DNA of 64,000 nt from Microbacterium hibisci (GCF_015278255.1 NZ_JADIJC010000003.1:248001-312000); one strand, 5' to 3'. Numbered from the stretch's first letter, positions 16,145 through 25,200 are shown. Notes: generated from the letters alone by a model not told the origin. Translations and numbers: made by a program.

Positions 16145-16206
16145 TTCCGCCCCCGCGGAAGAAGGAGTGGTTGTCCCCTCCCAGCGTTCTCACAAGAATG
16201 GCGGAA
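16145..16206. promoter_or_regulatory. candidate MtlR control region: GCGGAA half-sites
   Basis: TTCCGC and GCGGAA arms around cccc at 16145-16160, and a further GCGGAA at 16201-16206. These flank the predicted -35/-10 at 16171-16199. The location between mtlR and its operon fits an activator or repressor site, but the binding sequence of this regulator is not known. Confidence 0.3.
16171..16199 (+). promoter_or_regulatory. possible promoter of the mannitol PTS operon
   Basis: TTGTCC at 16171-16176 and AAGAAT at 16194-16199 with a 17-bp spacer. The start site would fall near 16206, a few bases before the GAGGAGG ribosome site at 16208-16214 and the ATG at 16222. Confidence 0.4.
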
Positions 16207-16221
16207 AGAGGAGGCGGATCG

Positions 16222-16599
16222 ATGAGGATCCTGGTGGTCTGCGGAGCGGGTGCCTCGAGCACCTTCGTCGCACAGCGTGTGCGTCACGCGGCCCACGCAG
16301 AGGGACTCGACTACTCCGCCTTCGCCGGCACCGAGCAGTCGCTTCCGATCGACCTCGATGCCGCCGACGTCGTGCTGGTCGGTCCGCACCTCGGTCATGC
16401 GCTCGCCCGCATCGAACGAGACGCCGCCGCCCGCGGCACGACGGTGGTGCTGCTGCCCCCCGACATCTTCGGAGACCGGGACGGCACACGGACACTCGCG
16501 CTGGTCCACGCCGCGACCGGGAGCCCCGGGGGGCCGCTCCCGGCCGCGGACGCGGCGCCGGCCGAGAATCCCCCGCCCATCTCCGAACCGCCGGCCTAG
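16222..16599 (+). CDS. orphan PTS EIIB-like protein
   Basis: 125 residues. MRILVVCGAGASSTFVAQRVR is the P-loop and phospho-cysteine (Cys7) of lactose/cellobiose-type EIIB proteins. Strands and helices of the small alpha/beta fold follow up to LLPPDIFG. The last 25 residues are a Pro/Ala tail. A good GAGGAGG lies 7-8 nt upstream. It opens the operon encoding HPr, Enzyme I and the mannitol EIICB/EIIA, but no matching lactose-type EIIC or EIIA exists here, and EIICB has its own EIIB domain. It might serve a permease elsewhere or pass phosphate to the regulator; both are guesses. Confidence 0.72.
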   Translation: MRILVVCGAGASSTFVAQRVRHAAHAEGLDYSAFAGTEQSLPIDLDAADVVLVGPHLGHALARIERDAAARGTTVVLLPPDIFGDRDGTRTLALVHAATGSPGGPLPAADAAPAENPPPISEPPA

Positions 16600-16629
16600 A
16601 CAGAGACGACCAGACAGAGAGGTCACGAC

Positions 16630-16908
16630 ATGCCACCCATCTCCCGCACCGTCCGGATCGGATCGGCGCACGGGCTGCACGCGCGCCCGGCGAAGCTGTT
16701 CGCCCAGGCGGCGAAGGATGCCGGCATCCCGGTCACCATCGCGAAAGACGCGGGGGGCCCGGTGAACGCCGCCAGCATCCTGGGCGTGATCGCGCTCGGC
16801 GTCGAACAGGGCGACTACGTGACCCTCACCGCCGACGGCGACGGCGCCGAGTCGACGCTCGACAAGCTCGCCGAACTGCTCACCACCGACCACGACGCGG
16901 AGGCCTGA
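16630..16908 (+). CDS. ptsH: phosphocarrier protein HPr
   Basis: 92 residues, the usual size. GLHARPAKLFAQA carries the phospho-histidine (His17). The regulatory-serine region reads GGPVNAASILGV (Ser49), so phosphorylation by an HPr kinase is possible, although actinobacteria usually lack that enzyme. HPr takes phosphate from Enzyme I and gives it to EIIA domains. An AGAGAGG lies about 8 nt before the ATG, and only 2 nt separate its stop from the Enzyme I start. Confidence 0.93.
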   Translation: MPPISRTVRIGSAHGLHARPAKLFAQAAKDAGIPVTIAKDAGGPVNAASILGVIALGVEQGDYVTLTADGDGAESTLDKLAELLTTDHDAEA

Positions 16909-16910
16909 AG

Positions 16911-18584
16911 ATGACCGAGCAGCTGGTATCGCGCGAGCTGAGGGGCGTCGGAATCGGGCTGGGCGTCGCCCAGGGTCCTGTCGCGCGCATGGCGGAGCCG
17001 GCGCCCGCGCCGTCGGACGCGCCGAGCACGCTGAGCATCGACGAGGAGAAGGCGCGGGTGACGGATGCCGTCGCCGCCGTCGCGCGCGAGCTCGAGTCCC
17101 GCGGCCTGCAGGCCGGCGGCGCCGCGCAGGAGGTGCTCGAGGCCCAGGCGATGATGGCCGAGGATCCGACGCTCGCCGACGAGGTCGGTGCCCGCCTGGA
17201 GAAGGGCAAGACCGGCGAGTTCGCGGTGTTCGACGCGTTCGCCTCGTTCCGCGACCAGCTGACGGCGCTCGGCGGCTACCTCGGCGAGCGCGCGGCCGAC
17301 CTCGACGACGTCGCCCAGCGCGTCATCGCGCGGCTGCGCGGGGTCGCGGCTCCGGGGGTGCCCGACCCGGGGCATCCGTTCGTCCTCGTCGCGAAGGATC
17401 TCGCGCCGGCCGACACCGCCCTCCTCGACCTCGACAAGGTGCTGGCGCTCGTCACCACCGAGGGCGGCCCGACCTCGCACACCGCGATCCTCGCGCGCGA
17501 GAAGTCGATCGTCGCGATCGTCGGCGCGGTGGACGCCACGGGGCTCCGCGACGGCGAGACGGTGATCGTGGATGCCGCCGCCGGCGTGGTCACCACGGAG
17601 CCGACGCCTCAGGAGCTCGAGCGGGCGCAGAACCGCGCCGACGCACGTGCCGCCGCGGCATCCGCCCCCATCACCGACGGGGCGCTCGCCGACGGCACGG
17701 CCGTGCCGCTGCTCGCGAACCTCGGCAACCCCGAGGGCGCGACGGACGCCGTCGCGCTCGGCGCCGAGGGCGTCGGGCTCTTCCGCACCGAGTTCCTGTT
17801 CCTGAGCTCCAACCAGGCGCCCACCGTGGAGCAGCAGCGCGAGGCGTACACGAAGCTGCTCGCCGCCTTCCCGGGCAAGAAGGTCGTCGTGCGGGTGCTC
17901 GACGCCGGAGCCGACAAGCCGCTCGCGTTCCTCAACGACGCGCACGAGGAGAACCCGGCGCTCGGTCTCCGCGGCATCCGCGCCCTGCGCGCGAGCGAAG
18001 ACATCCTGCGCGAGCAGCTCACGGCGCTGGCCGAGGCGGATGCCGCGACCTCCGCCGACCTGTGGGTGATGGCGCCGATGATCGCCACGGTCGAGGAGAC
18101 GCACTACTTCACGGCCCTCGCGCGCGACTACGGCATCAAGACCGCCGGCGTCATGGTCGAGGTGCCGTCGTCGGCGCTGCTCGCCGACCGCATCCTCGTG
18201 GACGCCGACTTCGCCTCGATCGGCACCAACGACCTCACGCAGTACACGCTGGCCGCCGACCGCCTGCTCGGGTCGGTCGCGTCGTTCCAGGATCCGTGGC
18301 ACCCCGCGGTGCTGCGCCTGATCCGCGAGGTCGGCGACGCCGGCCGCGCGAACGGCAAGCCGGTCGGCATCTGCGGCGAGGCGGCAGCGGATCCGCTGCT
18401 CGCCGTCGTGCTCGTGGGCCTCGGCGCCACGAGCCTGTCCATGGCGCCCACGGCCCTCGCCGACGTGCGCGCCACTCTGCTCCAGCACACCCTCGATCAG
18501 GCGCGCGACATCGCCTCGGCCGCCCTCGCCGCGAACGACGCGGCATCCGCCCGATCCGCTGCCCAGCAGGCGGCCACCCGATAG
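16911..18584 (+). CDS. ptsI: phosphoenolpyruvate-protein phosphotransferase (PTS Enzyme I)
   Basis: 557 residues. The N-terminal phosphohistidine domain has the active histidine in TEGGPTSHTAILAR (His190). The C-terminal PEP-binding barrel shows GAEGVGLFRTEFLFL, DAGADKPLAFL, VMVEVPSSALLADRI and IGTNDLTQYTLAADR. It phosphorylates HPr with PEP. GGAGG lies 7 nt before the ATG, overlapping the end of ptsH. Encoding both general PTS proteins inside a mannitol operon suggests mannitol may be a main or founding PTS substrate of this strain. Confidence 0.94.
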   Translation: MTEQLVSRELRGVGIGLGVAQGPVARMAEPAPAPSDAPSTLSIDEEKARVTDAVAAVARELESRGLQAGGAAQEVLEAQAMMAEDPTLADEVGARLEKGKTGEFAVFDAFASFRDQLTALGGYLGERAADLDDVAQRVIARLRGVAAPGVPDPGHPFVLVAKDLAPADTALLDLDKVLALVTTEGGPTSHTAILAREKSIVAIVGAVDATGLRDGETVIVDAAAGVVTTEPTPQELERAQNRADARAAAASAPITDGALADGTAVPLLANLGNPEGATDAVALGAEGVGLFRTEFLFLSSNQAPTVEQQREAYTKLLAAFPGKKVVVRVLDAGADKPLAFLNDAHEENPALGLRGIRALRASEDILREQLTALAEADAATSADLWVMAPMIATVEETHYFTALARDYGIKTAGVMVEVPSSALLADRILVDADFASIGTNDLTQYTLAADRLLGSVASFQDPWHPAVLRLIREVGDAGRANGKPVGICGEAAADPLLAVVLVGLGATSLSMAPTALADVRATLLQHTLDQARDIASAALAANDAASARSAAQQAATR

Positions 18585-18629
18585 GCCGCTGCGGCGGCCG
18601 GCACACCCACACACAAGGGAGACAGTGAA

Positions 18630-20189
18630 ATGACAACGGCGTCAGTGCCCGCATCGGGCACCAGCAGGGCGCGGGTCGGAGTCCAGCGCTTCGGCACGTT
18701 CCTCTCCGGCATGATCATGCCGAACATCCCCGCGCTGATCGCGTGGGGCATCTTCACGGCGTTCTTCATCGACGTCGGATGGACTCCGAACGCGGATCTC
18801 GCGACGATCGTCGGGCCGTTCATCCACTACCTGCTGCCGATCCTGATCGCGTACACGGGCGGCAGCATCGTGTACGGGGTGCGCGGCGGCGTCGTCGCCT
18901 CCATCGGCACGATGGGCGCGATCGCGGGCTCCGACCTGCTGGTCGCCCGGTTCAACGAGGGTCTCGCCGAAGGCGCCGCCCCGCTGAACCAAGTGCACAT
19001 GTTCATCGGCGCGATGATCATGGCTCCGCTCGCGGCTTACACGATGAAGTGGCTCGACAGTCTGTGGGAGGGCAAGATCAAGGCGGGCTTCGAGATGCTC
19101 GTCAACATGTTCTCGGCGGGCATCTGGGGCTTCGTCATGGCGATCGTGGGCTTCTACCCCATCGCCTGGGTGGTCAACGAGATCATGCGGGCACTCGGTC
19201 TCGCCGTGAACTGGCTCGTGGAGCTGAACCTGCTGCCGCTCACCAGCATCCTGATCGAGCCGGCGAAGGTGTTCTTCCTCAACAACGCCATCAACCACGG
19301 CGTGCTCACGCCGCTGGGTATCGCCGAGGCCTCGGAGGAGGGCTCGTCGATCCTGTTCCTGCTCGAGGCGAACCCCGGACCGGGCGTCGGCCTGCTGCTG
19401 GCCTTCACCTTCTTCGGGCTCGGCGCGGCGCGCGCGTCGGCCCCCGGCGCCGCGGTGATCCAGTTCTTCGGCGGCATCCACGAGGTGTACTTCCCGTACG
19501 CCCTCATGAAGCCGATCCTGATCCTCGCGCTCATCGCCGGCGGCATGACCGGTGTCACCACCAACATGCTGCTCGGCGGTGCGCTGCGGGCCCCAGCCGC
19601 CCCGGGCAGCATCATCGCGGTGCTCCTCCAGACGGCACCGGGCGCCTACTTCGCGGTGATCCTGTCGGTCGTGCTGTCGGCGACCGTGACGTTCCTCATC
19701 GCCATGGTCATCCTCCGAGCCTCGCGCAAGCGGGACCTCGAGGCGATGGCGGCGACCGATGACGCGTTCGGCGCGGCGATCACGCAGACCGCCGCGGCCA
19801 AGGGGAAGTCCTCGTCGCACCTCGACGGCCTTCGCGGCGGAGCCGCGACGGGTGCCGACGCGGGCATCGAGCCGGCGACCATGACCGAGCGCGAGATCAA
19901 GAGCATCGTGTTCGCGTGCGACGCCGGCATGGGCTCCTCCGCGATGGGTGCGAGCGTGCTGCGCAACAAGATCAAGAAGGCGGGCATCGAAGACGTCACG
20001 GTCACCAACAAGGCGATCGCCGCCCTCGACCCGTCGGCCGATCTGGTCATCACGCAGAACCAGCTCACCGACCGCGCGCGGGCGAAGACGCCGAACTCGG
20101 TGCACGTCTCGGTCGACAACTTCATGAACTCGCCGCGCTACGACGAGGTCGTGGACCTGGTGCGCGCCCAGCATGAGGATGGGGCGTAG
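18630..20189 (+). CDS. mtlA: mannitol PTS transporter subunit EIICB
   Basis: 519 residues. The EIIC membrane domain (about 1-350) has the family sequences FLSGMIMPNIPALIAWG and GGIHEVYFPYALMKP, with GIHE the sugar-site motif. A linker rich in Ala, Lys and Ser (about 365-415) leads to the EIIB domain with the phospho-cysteine in IVFACDAGMGSSAMGA (about Cys429). It takes up mannitol and releases mannitol 1-phosphate. EIIA is a separate protein encoded next, unlike the fused E. coli MtlA. AAGGGAGA precedes the ATG by about 9 nt. Confidence 0.93.
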   Translation: MTTASVPASGTSRARVGVQRFGTFLSGMIMPNIPALIAWGIFTAFFIDVGWTPNADLATIVGPFIHYLLPILIAYTGGSIVYGVRGGVVASIGTMGAIAGSDLLVARFNEGLAEGAAPLNQVHMFIGAMIMAPLAAYTMKWLDSLWEGKIKAGFEMLVNMFSAGIWGFVMAIVGFYPIAWVVNEIMRALGLAVNWLVELNLLPLTSILIEPAKVFFLNNAINHGVLTPLGIAEASEEGSSILFLLEANPGPGVGLLLAFTFFGLGAARASAPGAAVIQFFGGIHEVYFPYALMKPILILALIAGGMTGVTTNMLLGGALRAPAAPGSIIAVLLQTAPGAYFAVILSVVLSATVTFLIAMVILRASRKRDLEAMAATDDAFGAAITQTAAAKGKSSSHLDGLRGGAATGADAGIEPATMTEREIKSIVFACDAGMGSSAMGASVLRNKIKKAGIEDVTVTNKAIAALDPSADLVITQNQLTDRARAKTPNSVHVSVDNFMNSPRYDEVVDLVRAQHEDGA

Positions 20190-20317
20190 CTGACGGCGAT
20201 GGGGCCGGGCGGCGCACGCGCCTCCGGTCCCATCGCTCGCCACCCGGCCGCGGCGCAGGCCGCGGCATGCGTCCCCTGATGACACGAGCGAAGACGAACG
20301 ACGAGAAAGGCGAGAAC

Positions 20318-20755
20318 ATGGCACGCGACGTACTCAGCATCGGACAGGTGCGCATCCACTCCGGCGGCGCGACGCGCGACGACGCGATGCGGGAGGCGGC
20401 CGACATCCTGCAGTCCGCCGGCGCGGTCACCGGCCGGTACTACGACGCCATGCTGCAGCGGGAGCAGACGGTGTCGACGTACATGGGCAACGAGCTCGCG
20501 ATCCCGCACGGCACGAACGAGACCAAGGCCGAGATCCTCGAGTCCGCCCTGTCGGTCGTGCGCTACGACGGGGGCGTCGACTGGGACGGCAACCCGGTGA
20601 CGTTCGTGGTCGGCATCGCGGGCAAGGGCGACGAGCACCTCGAGATCCTGTCGCAGATCGCGATCCTGTTCTCGGACGAGGACGACGTGGCGCGCCTGAA
20701 GCAGGCGCAGACCCCCGAGGAGCTGTTCAGCCTGGTGTCTGCGGCGGGCGTGTGA
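20318..20755 (+). CDS. mtlF: mannitol PTS EIIA protein
   Basis: 145 residues. The phospho-histidine lies in ELAIPHGTNE (His64), and DEHLEILSQIAILFSD is a typical C-terminal helix. It carries phosphate from HPr to the EIIB domain of MtlA. The ATG at 20318 follows AAGGCGAG; the longer frame from 20267 has no support. Its TGA overlaps the mtlD ATG by one base (TGATG), so translation is probably coupled. Confidence 0.92.
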   Translation: MARDVLSIGQVRIHSGGATRDDAMREAADILQSAGAVTGRYYDAMLQREQTVSTYMGNELAIPHGTNETKAEILESALSVVRYDGGVDWDGNPVTFVVGIAGKGDEHLEILSQIAILFSDEDDVARLKQAQTPEELFSLVSAAGV

Positions 20756-21918
20756 TGAAAGCGGTCCACTTCGGCGCCGGCAACATCGGGCGCGGGTTCG
20801 TCGGACTGCTCCTGCACCAGGGCGGGTACCAGCTGGTGTTCTCGGACGTGGCCGCCCCGCTCGTCGACGCGATCAACCGCGTCGACCGCTACACGGTGCA
20901 CGAGGTGGGCGCGGGCGGCCACGACACCGTCGTCACCGGCTTCCGCGCGATCAACAGCGCGGAGCACCCCGACCAGGTGATCGACGAGATCGCCGGCGCG
21001 AACGTCGTGACGACGGCCGTCGGTCCGACGATCCTGAAGTTCGTCGCGCCGCACATCGTGGCGGGCCTCGCGCTGCGCGACCCGGCGAAACCGCCGCTGC
21101 AGATCATGGCGTGCGAGAACGCGATCAACGCGACCGACCTGCTGCGCGACGAGATCAAGGCGCTCGCCGGCGAAGCGTGGGACGCGCTGGCGTCGCGCAC
21201 GGTGTTCGCGAACACCGCGGTGGACCGCATCGTCCCGGCGCAGCCGGATGGCGCGGGGGTCGACGTCACGGTCGAGCCGTTCTTCGAGTGGGCGATCGAG
21301 CGGCCGCCGTTCGGCGACGACCCGCCGAACATCCCTGGAGCGCACTTCGTCGACGACCTCGACCCGTATATCGAGCGCAAGCTGTTCACGGTCAACACCG
21401 GGCACGCGACGGCGGCGTACTTCGGCGCGCAGGCGGGCATCGAAGCCATCGCCGACGCGCTCGCCGACGCGGGCGTCGCCGCACGCGTGGAGGCGGCGCT
21501 GGAGGAGACGTCGGCGCTGCTGGAGGCCAAGCACGGGCTCGACGCGTCGTCGCTGGCGGACTACCGCGCGACGATCCTGGGCCGCTTCCGCAACACGGCG
21601 CTCCCCGACACGGTGTGGCGGGTGGGTCGCCAGCCGCTGCGGAAGCTGTCGCGGCACGAGCGCTTCGTGGGGCCCGCCGCCGAGGCGGCAGAACGCGGCC
21701 TGAGCGTCGACGCGCTGGTCGCAGCGATGGGCGCGGCGCTCGAGTTCGACGACACCGAGGACGCCCAGGCCGTGGACCTGCAGCGGATGCTGCGCGAGCA
21801 GGATGCGGCCTCGTTCACCGAGTCGGTCACGGGCCTCGAGCCGGGGCATCCGCTCTTCGTGAAGGTGCAGGCGGTCGTGGCCGCGCGCCAGGCCGACCTG
21901 GGGCTCCCAGGAGACTGA
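20755..21918 (+). CDS. mtlD: mannitol-1-phosphate 5-dehydrogenase
   Basis: 387 residues. It oxidises mannitol 1-phosphate to fructose 6-phosphate with NAD. The N-terminal MKAVHFGAGNIGRGFVG is the family's Rossmann motif. IERKLFTVNTGHATAAYFG holds the catalytic Lys and the conserved TxNxGH, and FVGPAAEAAERG and the C-terminal helices follow. The ATG at 20755 shares its A with the mtlF stop. It completes the pathway from external mannitol to glycolysis encoded from 16222 onward. Confidence 0.94.
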   Translation: MKAVHFGAGNIGRGFVGLLLHQGGYQLVFSDVAAPLVDAINRVDRYTVHEVGAGGHDTVVTGFRAINSAEHPDQVIDEIAGANVVTTAVGPTILKFVAPHIVAGLALRDPAKPPLQIMACENAINATDLLRDEIKALAGEAWDALASRTVFANTAVDRIVPAQPDGAGVDVTVEPFFEWAIERPPFGDDPPNIPGAHFVDDLDPYIERKLFTVNTGHATAAYFGAQAGIEAIADALADAGVAARVEAALEETSALLEAKHGLDASSLADYRATILGRFRNTALPDTVWRVGRQPLRKLSRHERFVGPAAEAAERGLSVDALVAAMGAALEFDDTEDAQAVDLQRMLREQDAASFTESVTGLEPGHPLFVKVQAVVAARQADLGLPGD

Positions 21919-21931
21919 TCACCGGCGCGTC

Positions 21932-21937
21932 TACGCT
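21932..21937 (+). promoter_or_regulatory. -10 box of the membrane-anchored hydrolase gene
   Basis: TACGCT with 6 nt (catgtg) to the GTG at 21944. This favours the second of two adjacent GTG codons (21941, 21944) as the start. Confidence 0.5.
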
Positions 21938-21943
21938 CATGTG

Positions 21944-22777
21944 GTGACCGCACCCGACACCGCCCTCTCGCCCACCTCCGACGCCGCCGCTCCGGACGCG
22001 GGTGCTGCGAACACCGCCGCGCCGCGCCCCCGTGGCAAGGGCCTGCGGATCCTCTGGTGGGTGCTGGGATCGGTCGGCGCGCTGATCGGCATCGCGGTGG
22101 CCGGCATCGTCATCTGGAGCCAGGTCGGCGTGATGGCCGCCGAGCCCGGGCCGCTCGCCGAGGTGCGGGCCGACCCTGCGATCTCCATCACCGACTCCGA
22201 TGCGGGCATCGTGCTGTCCCCCACCGGCGAGTCCGCCGACGTCGGGCTCGTGTACATCCCGGGCGCGAAGGTCGATCCGTGGGCGTACACCTCCAAGGTG
22301 TCGGACCTCGTCGCCGAAGACGGCATGACCGTCGTGATCACCAAGCCGTGGCTCAACCTCGCCTTCTTCGACCTGCGGCCGCTGTCGGCCTTCACCGGCC
22401 TCGCGCCGGACGTCGGCACGTGGCTCGTCGGCGGTCACTCGCTCGGCGGAGTGCGCGCGTGCCAGCTGGCGACGGATGCCGACGGCCTGGCCCTCTTCGG
22501 CTCGTACTGCTCGAACGACCTGTCGGAGTCGGGCCTGCCGGTGGTCAGCGTCTCGGGCAGCGAGGACGGACTGTCGACGCCGGAGAAGATCGCGGACGCA
22601 CGCCACCTCCTGCCCGCCGACGCGGAACTGCACGAGATCGAGGGCGCCAGCCACTCCTCGTTCGGCGACTACGGACCGCAGGCCGGCGACAACACGCCCA
22701 CGATCTCGGACGAGGACATGCGTGACGAGCTCACCGAGCTCGTCGGCCCGTTCGCGCTCGCCGTCCCCGCTCGCTGA
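21944..22777 (+). CDS. membrane-anchored alpha/beta hydrolase
   Basis: 277 residues. A short Pro/Ala-rich cytoplasmic head is followed by one transmembrane helix (ILWWVLGSVGALIGIAVAGIV, about residues 36-58), so the catalytic domain should face outside. The hydrolase core has VGLVYIPGAKVDPWAY, the nucleophile in VGGHSLGGVRA, an acid in SGSEDGLSTPEKI and the final histidine in IEGASHSSFGDYG. This matches the alpha/beta hydrolase family-5 type known from Gram-positives. Esterase or carboxypeptidase-like activity is possible; the substrate is unknown. It lies 13 bp beyond mtlD but seems to have its own promoter. Confidence 0.82.
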   Translation: MTAPDTALSPTSDAAAPDAGAANTAAPRPRGKGLRILWWVLGSVGALIGIAVAGIVIWSQVGVMAAEPGPLAEVRADPAISITDSDAGIVLSPTGESADVGLVYIPGAKVDPWAYTSKVSDLVAEDGMTVVITKPWLNLAFFDLRPLSAFTGLAPDVGTWLVGGHSLGGVRACQLATDADGLALFGSYCSNDLSESGLPVVSVSGSEDGLSTPEKIADARHLLPADAELHEIEGASHSSFGDYGPQAGDNTPTISDEDMRDELTELVGPFALAVPAR

Positions 22778-22896
22778 CCCCCGGGCCGGCGCGGTCGGGT
22801 GCCGTTCGGTTGTCGCAACACGCGGGATCGCGCGAGCCATTCCGCGTGTGCGCCATACGAAGCACCCGGGCGGCGGGTGCGCCCGCGCCCCCGACC

Positions 22897-22902
22897 TAGA
22901 CT
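22897..22902 (+). promoter_or_regulatory. -10 box of the TauE/SafE permease gene
   Basis: TAGACT followed by 8 nt (cgaatccc) and the GTG at 22911; leaderless type. Confidence 0.45.
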
Positions 22903-22910
22903 CGAATCCC

Positions 22911-23633
22911 GTGACCGTCATCCTCGCGGCGATCGCGGCCTTCGTCGCCGCGGTGATCCAGCGCATCACCGGCCTCGGCTTCGTGCTCGTGCTCGTCGGC
23001 CCCATCGTGCTGCTCTACGGCCCCGTCGAGGGCGTCACGCTCGGCGTGCTCCTCGCGCTCGTGGCCTCGCTCACCGCGATCCCGCTGGTGTGGCGGCAGA
23101 TCGACTGGGGTCGCTCGTGGTGGCTGATCTGGCCGGGTCTCGTGGCCGCGCCCTTCGGCGCGCTGCTCGTGCGGCTGCTGCCCGACGCCGCGCTCCTGCT
23201 GCTCATCGCCGCCATGGCGTACTTCGCTCTCGTCGCCGGGCACCTTCCCGCGCTGTCGGCGACGCTGACGGGGCGCACCGGCGCCGTCGTCGCGGGCTCC
23301 GCGGCCGGCTTCATGCACGTCGCGAGCGGGCTGTCGGGGCCACCGCTCGCCGCCTACGCCGTGGGCGACCGGTGGCCGCAGCGCCGGTTCGCCGCGAGCG
23401 CGCAGCTGATCTTCCTGGTGTTCGGCGTGGTGTCGGTGGCGCTGCGCGGGCTTCCCGTCTCGCCCATCGAAGACGTCGGCACGCTCGCGGTCGCGACGGT
23501 CGCCGGCATCGGGATCGGCACCGTCCTCTCGCGCAACGTCTCGCCCCGGATCGCCCGCGGCGCCATGCTGGTGCTCGCGTGGGCCGGCGCGACGGTGGTG
23601 CTGGTGCGCGGCATCCTGGCACTCTTCTTCTGA
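22911..23633 (+). CDS. TauE/SafE-family membrane permease
   Basis: 240 residues, almost entirely hydrophobic with seven to eight predicted helices. The N-terminal VIQRITGLGFVLVLVGPIVLLYG and the mid-protein GSAAGFMHVASGLSGPPLAAY (an internal repeat of the same GxGG/P pattern) are characteristic of the TauE/SafE (DUF81) family. Family members move sulfite, sulfonates, sulfoacetate or other anions across the membrane. The neighbours give no pathway hint. The GTG at 22911 is the first residue of the first helix region and fits the leaderless promoter; the longer frame upstream is spurious. Confidence 0.8.
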   Translation: MTVILAAIAAFVAAVIQRITGLGFVLVLVGPIVLLYGPVEGVTLGVLLALVASLTAIPLVWRQIDWGRSWWLIWPGLVAAPFGALLVRLLPDAALLLLIAAMAYFALVAGHLPALSATLTGRTGAVVAGSAAGFMHVASGLSGPPLAAYAVGDRWPQRRFAASAQLIFLVFGVVSVALRGLPVSPIEDVGTLAVATVAGIGIGTVLSRNVSPRIARGAMLVLAWAGATVVLVRGILALFF

Positions 23634-23713
23634 GCGCACCGTCGCAGACGCCCGTCGTCCGGTGGCCGGCGGGCAGGGTCACGGCGCGATTTCGGTTAAT
23701 GCCGACTCACGCC

Positions 23714-23719
23714 TAGTGT
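23714..23719 (+). promoter_or_regulatory. possible -10 box of the monooxygenase operon
   Basis: TAGTGT, giving a leader of about 47 nt that carries the hairpin at 23735-23752 and a GTGAGG ribosome site before the ATG at 23773. No convincing -35. Confidence 0.35.
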
Positions 23720-23734
23720 TCTCTCCGGCGGAAT

Positions 23735-23752
23735 CGGCACGAGGACGTGCCG
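23735..23752 (+). repeat. leader hairpin upstream of the monooxygenase gene
   Basis: CGGCACG, loop AGGA, CGTGCCG: a perfect 7-bp stem ending 20 nt before the start codon. It could be an operator in DNA or a leader stem in RNA. Confidence 0.4.
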
Positions 23753-23772
23753 GCTGACGAACGTGAGGATCA

Positions 23773-25200
23773 ATGAGCGACCACCGCTATGCCATCATCG
23801 GCGCCGGTCCGTCGGGACTCGCAGCGGCACGAGCACTGCAGCAGGCGGGCATCGACTTCGACGGGTACGAGGCGTCGCGCGGCGTCGGCGGCCTGTGGGA
23901 CATCGAGAACCCACGGTCGACGATGTACGAGTCGGCCCACCTGATCTCGTCGCGCACGACGACCGAGTTCACCGAGTTCCCGATGCGCACGACGGCCGAC
24001 TATCCCAGCCATCGCGAGCTGATCTCGTACTTCCGCGACTTCGCCGACCACTTCGGGCTTACGGGGCACTTCCGCTTCGACACGAGGGTCACGGCGCTCG
24101 ACCGCACGGACGACGGAGGATGGACGCTGCGCGCCGAGCTCTCGGCCGGCGCCACCGCCTCTCCGGAACCGACCGACCCGGCCACCGCGGCCGAGGTGAT
24201 CGAGCGCCGGTACGACGGCGTGATCCTCGCCAACGGCACCCTCGCCGAGCCGAACGTGCCGGCCTTCCGCGGCGAGTTCACCGGCGAGCTGCTCCACACC
24301 AGCGCCTACAAGGCCGCGTCGCAGCTGACGGGCAAACGCGTGCTCATCATCGGCGCGGGCAACTCGGGCTGCGACATCGCGGTCGACGCGGTCCACCACG
24401 CCGCATCCGTCGACATGAGTGTGCGCCGCGGGTACTACTTCGTCCCGCGCTATCTGTTCGGCCGCCCCTCCGACACGCTCAACCAGGGCCGGCCGCTCCC
24501 GGCCCGCCTCAAGCAGTTCGTCGACACCCGCGTGCTGCGCGCCTTCACCGGCGATCCGGTGCGGTTCGGGTTCCCGAAGCCGGACTACCGGATCTACGAG
24601 TCGCACCCGATCGTGAACACACTGATCCTCAACCACCTGGGGCAGGGCGACCTGCGGGTCATGCCCGACATCGATCGCTTCGACGGCCCCACGGTGCACT
24701 TCCGCGACGGCTCGTCGGCCGAGTACGACACCGTGCTGCTCGCGACCGGCTACAAGCTCGACTACCCCTTCGTCGACCGCACCGAGCTCGCGTGGTCCGG
24801 CATGGCCCCGCGCCTGTTCCTCAACGCCTTCCCGCCGTCGTTCAACGGACTGTTCGTGATGGGCATGATCGAGGCATCCGGAATCGGCTGGCAGGGCCGC
24901 TATGAGCAGGCCGAGCTCATCGCCGCCTACCTCGCCGCCGTCGAACGCCACCCCGAGCGGGCAGCCGCCTTCCGGCGGCGCGTGGCCGGCGAGCGCTGGC
25001 CCGACCTCACCGGCGGCTACAAGTATCTGGGACTCGAGCGCATGTCGTACTACGTCAACAAGGACGCCTATCGCTCGGCGGTGCGCGCCGCGGCCCAGAC
25101 GCTGATAACGGATGCCGCCACGAACGGCGGGCGGCGCGGCACAGGCCGCCGAGCCCGGACCGCGCCTCGCCCGACGGCTTCCGAGAAGGTGAACGCATGA
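23773..25200 (+). CDS. flavin-containing monooxygenase
   Basis: 475 residues. FAD motif GAGPSGL (10-16), the FMO fingerprint FTGELLHTSAY (FxGxxxHxxxY, about 169-179), a second Rossmann motif IIGAGNSGCD (NADPH) and LLATGYKLDYPF follow in the usual order. Enzymes of this type use NADPH and oxygen to oxygenate nitrogen, sulfur or carbonyl substrates (N-oxygenation or Baeyer-Villiger). The last 30 residues are a basic tail. Its stop overlaps the ATG of a bile-acid/sodium symporter-type transporter, and that gene overlaps an SDR gene. The three may take up and degrade one hydrophobic acid or ketone; the compound is unknown. Confidence 0.87.
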   Translation: MSDHRYAIIGAGPSGLAAARALQQAGIDFDGYEASRGVGGLWDIENPRSTMYESAHLISSRTTTEFTEFPMRTTADYPSHRELISYFRDFADHFGLTGHFRFDTRVTALDRTDDGGWTLRAELSAGATASPEPTDPATAAEVIERRYDGVILANGTLAEPNVPAFRGEFTGELLHTSAYKAASQLTGKRVLIIGAGNSGCDIAVDAVHHAASVDMSVRRGYYFVPRYLFGRPSDTLNQGRPLPARLKQFVDTRVLRAFTGDPVRFGFPKPDYRIYESHPIVNTLILNHLGQGDLRVMPDIDRFDGPTVHFRDGSSAEYDTVLLATGYKLDYPFVDRTELAWSGMAPRLFLNAFPPSFNGLFVMGMIEASGIGWQGRYEQAELIAAYLAAVERHPERAAAFRRRVAGERWPDLTGGYKYLGLERMSYYVNKDAYRSAVRAAAQTLITDAATNGGRRGTGRRARTAPRPTASEKVNA

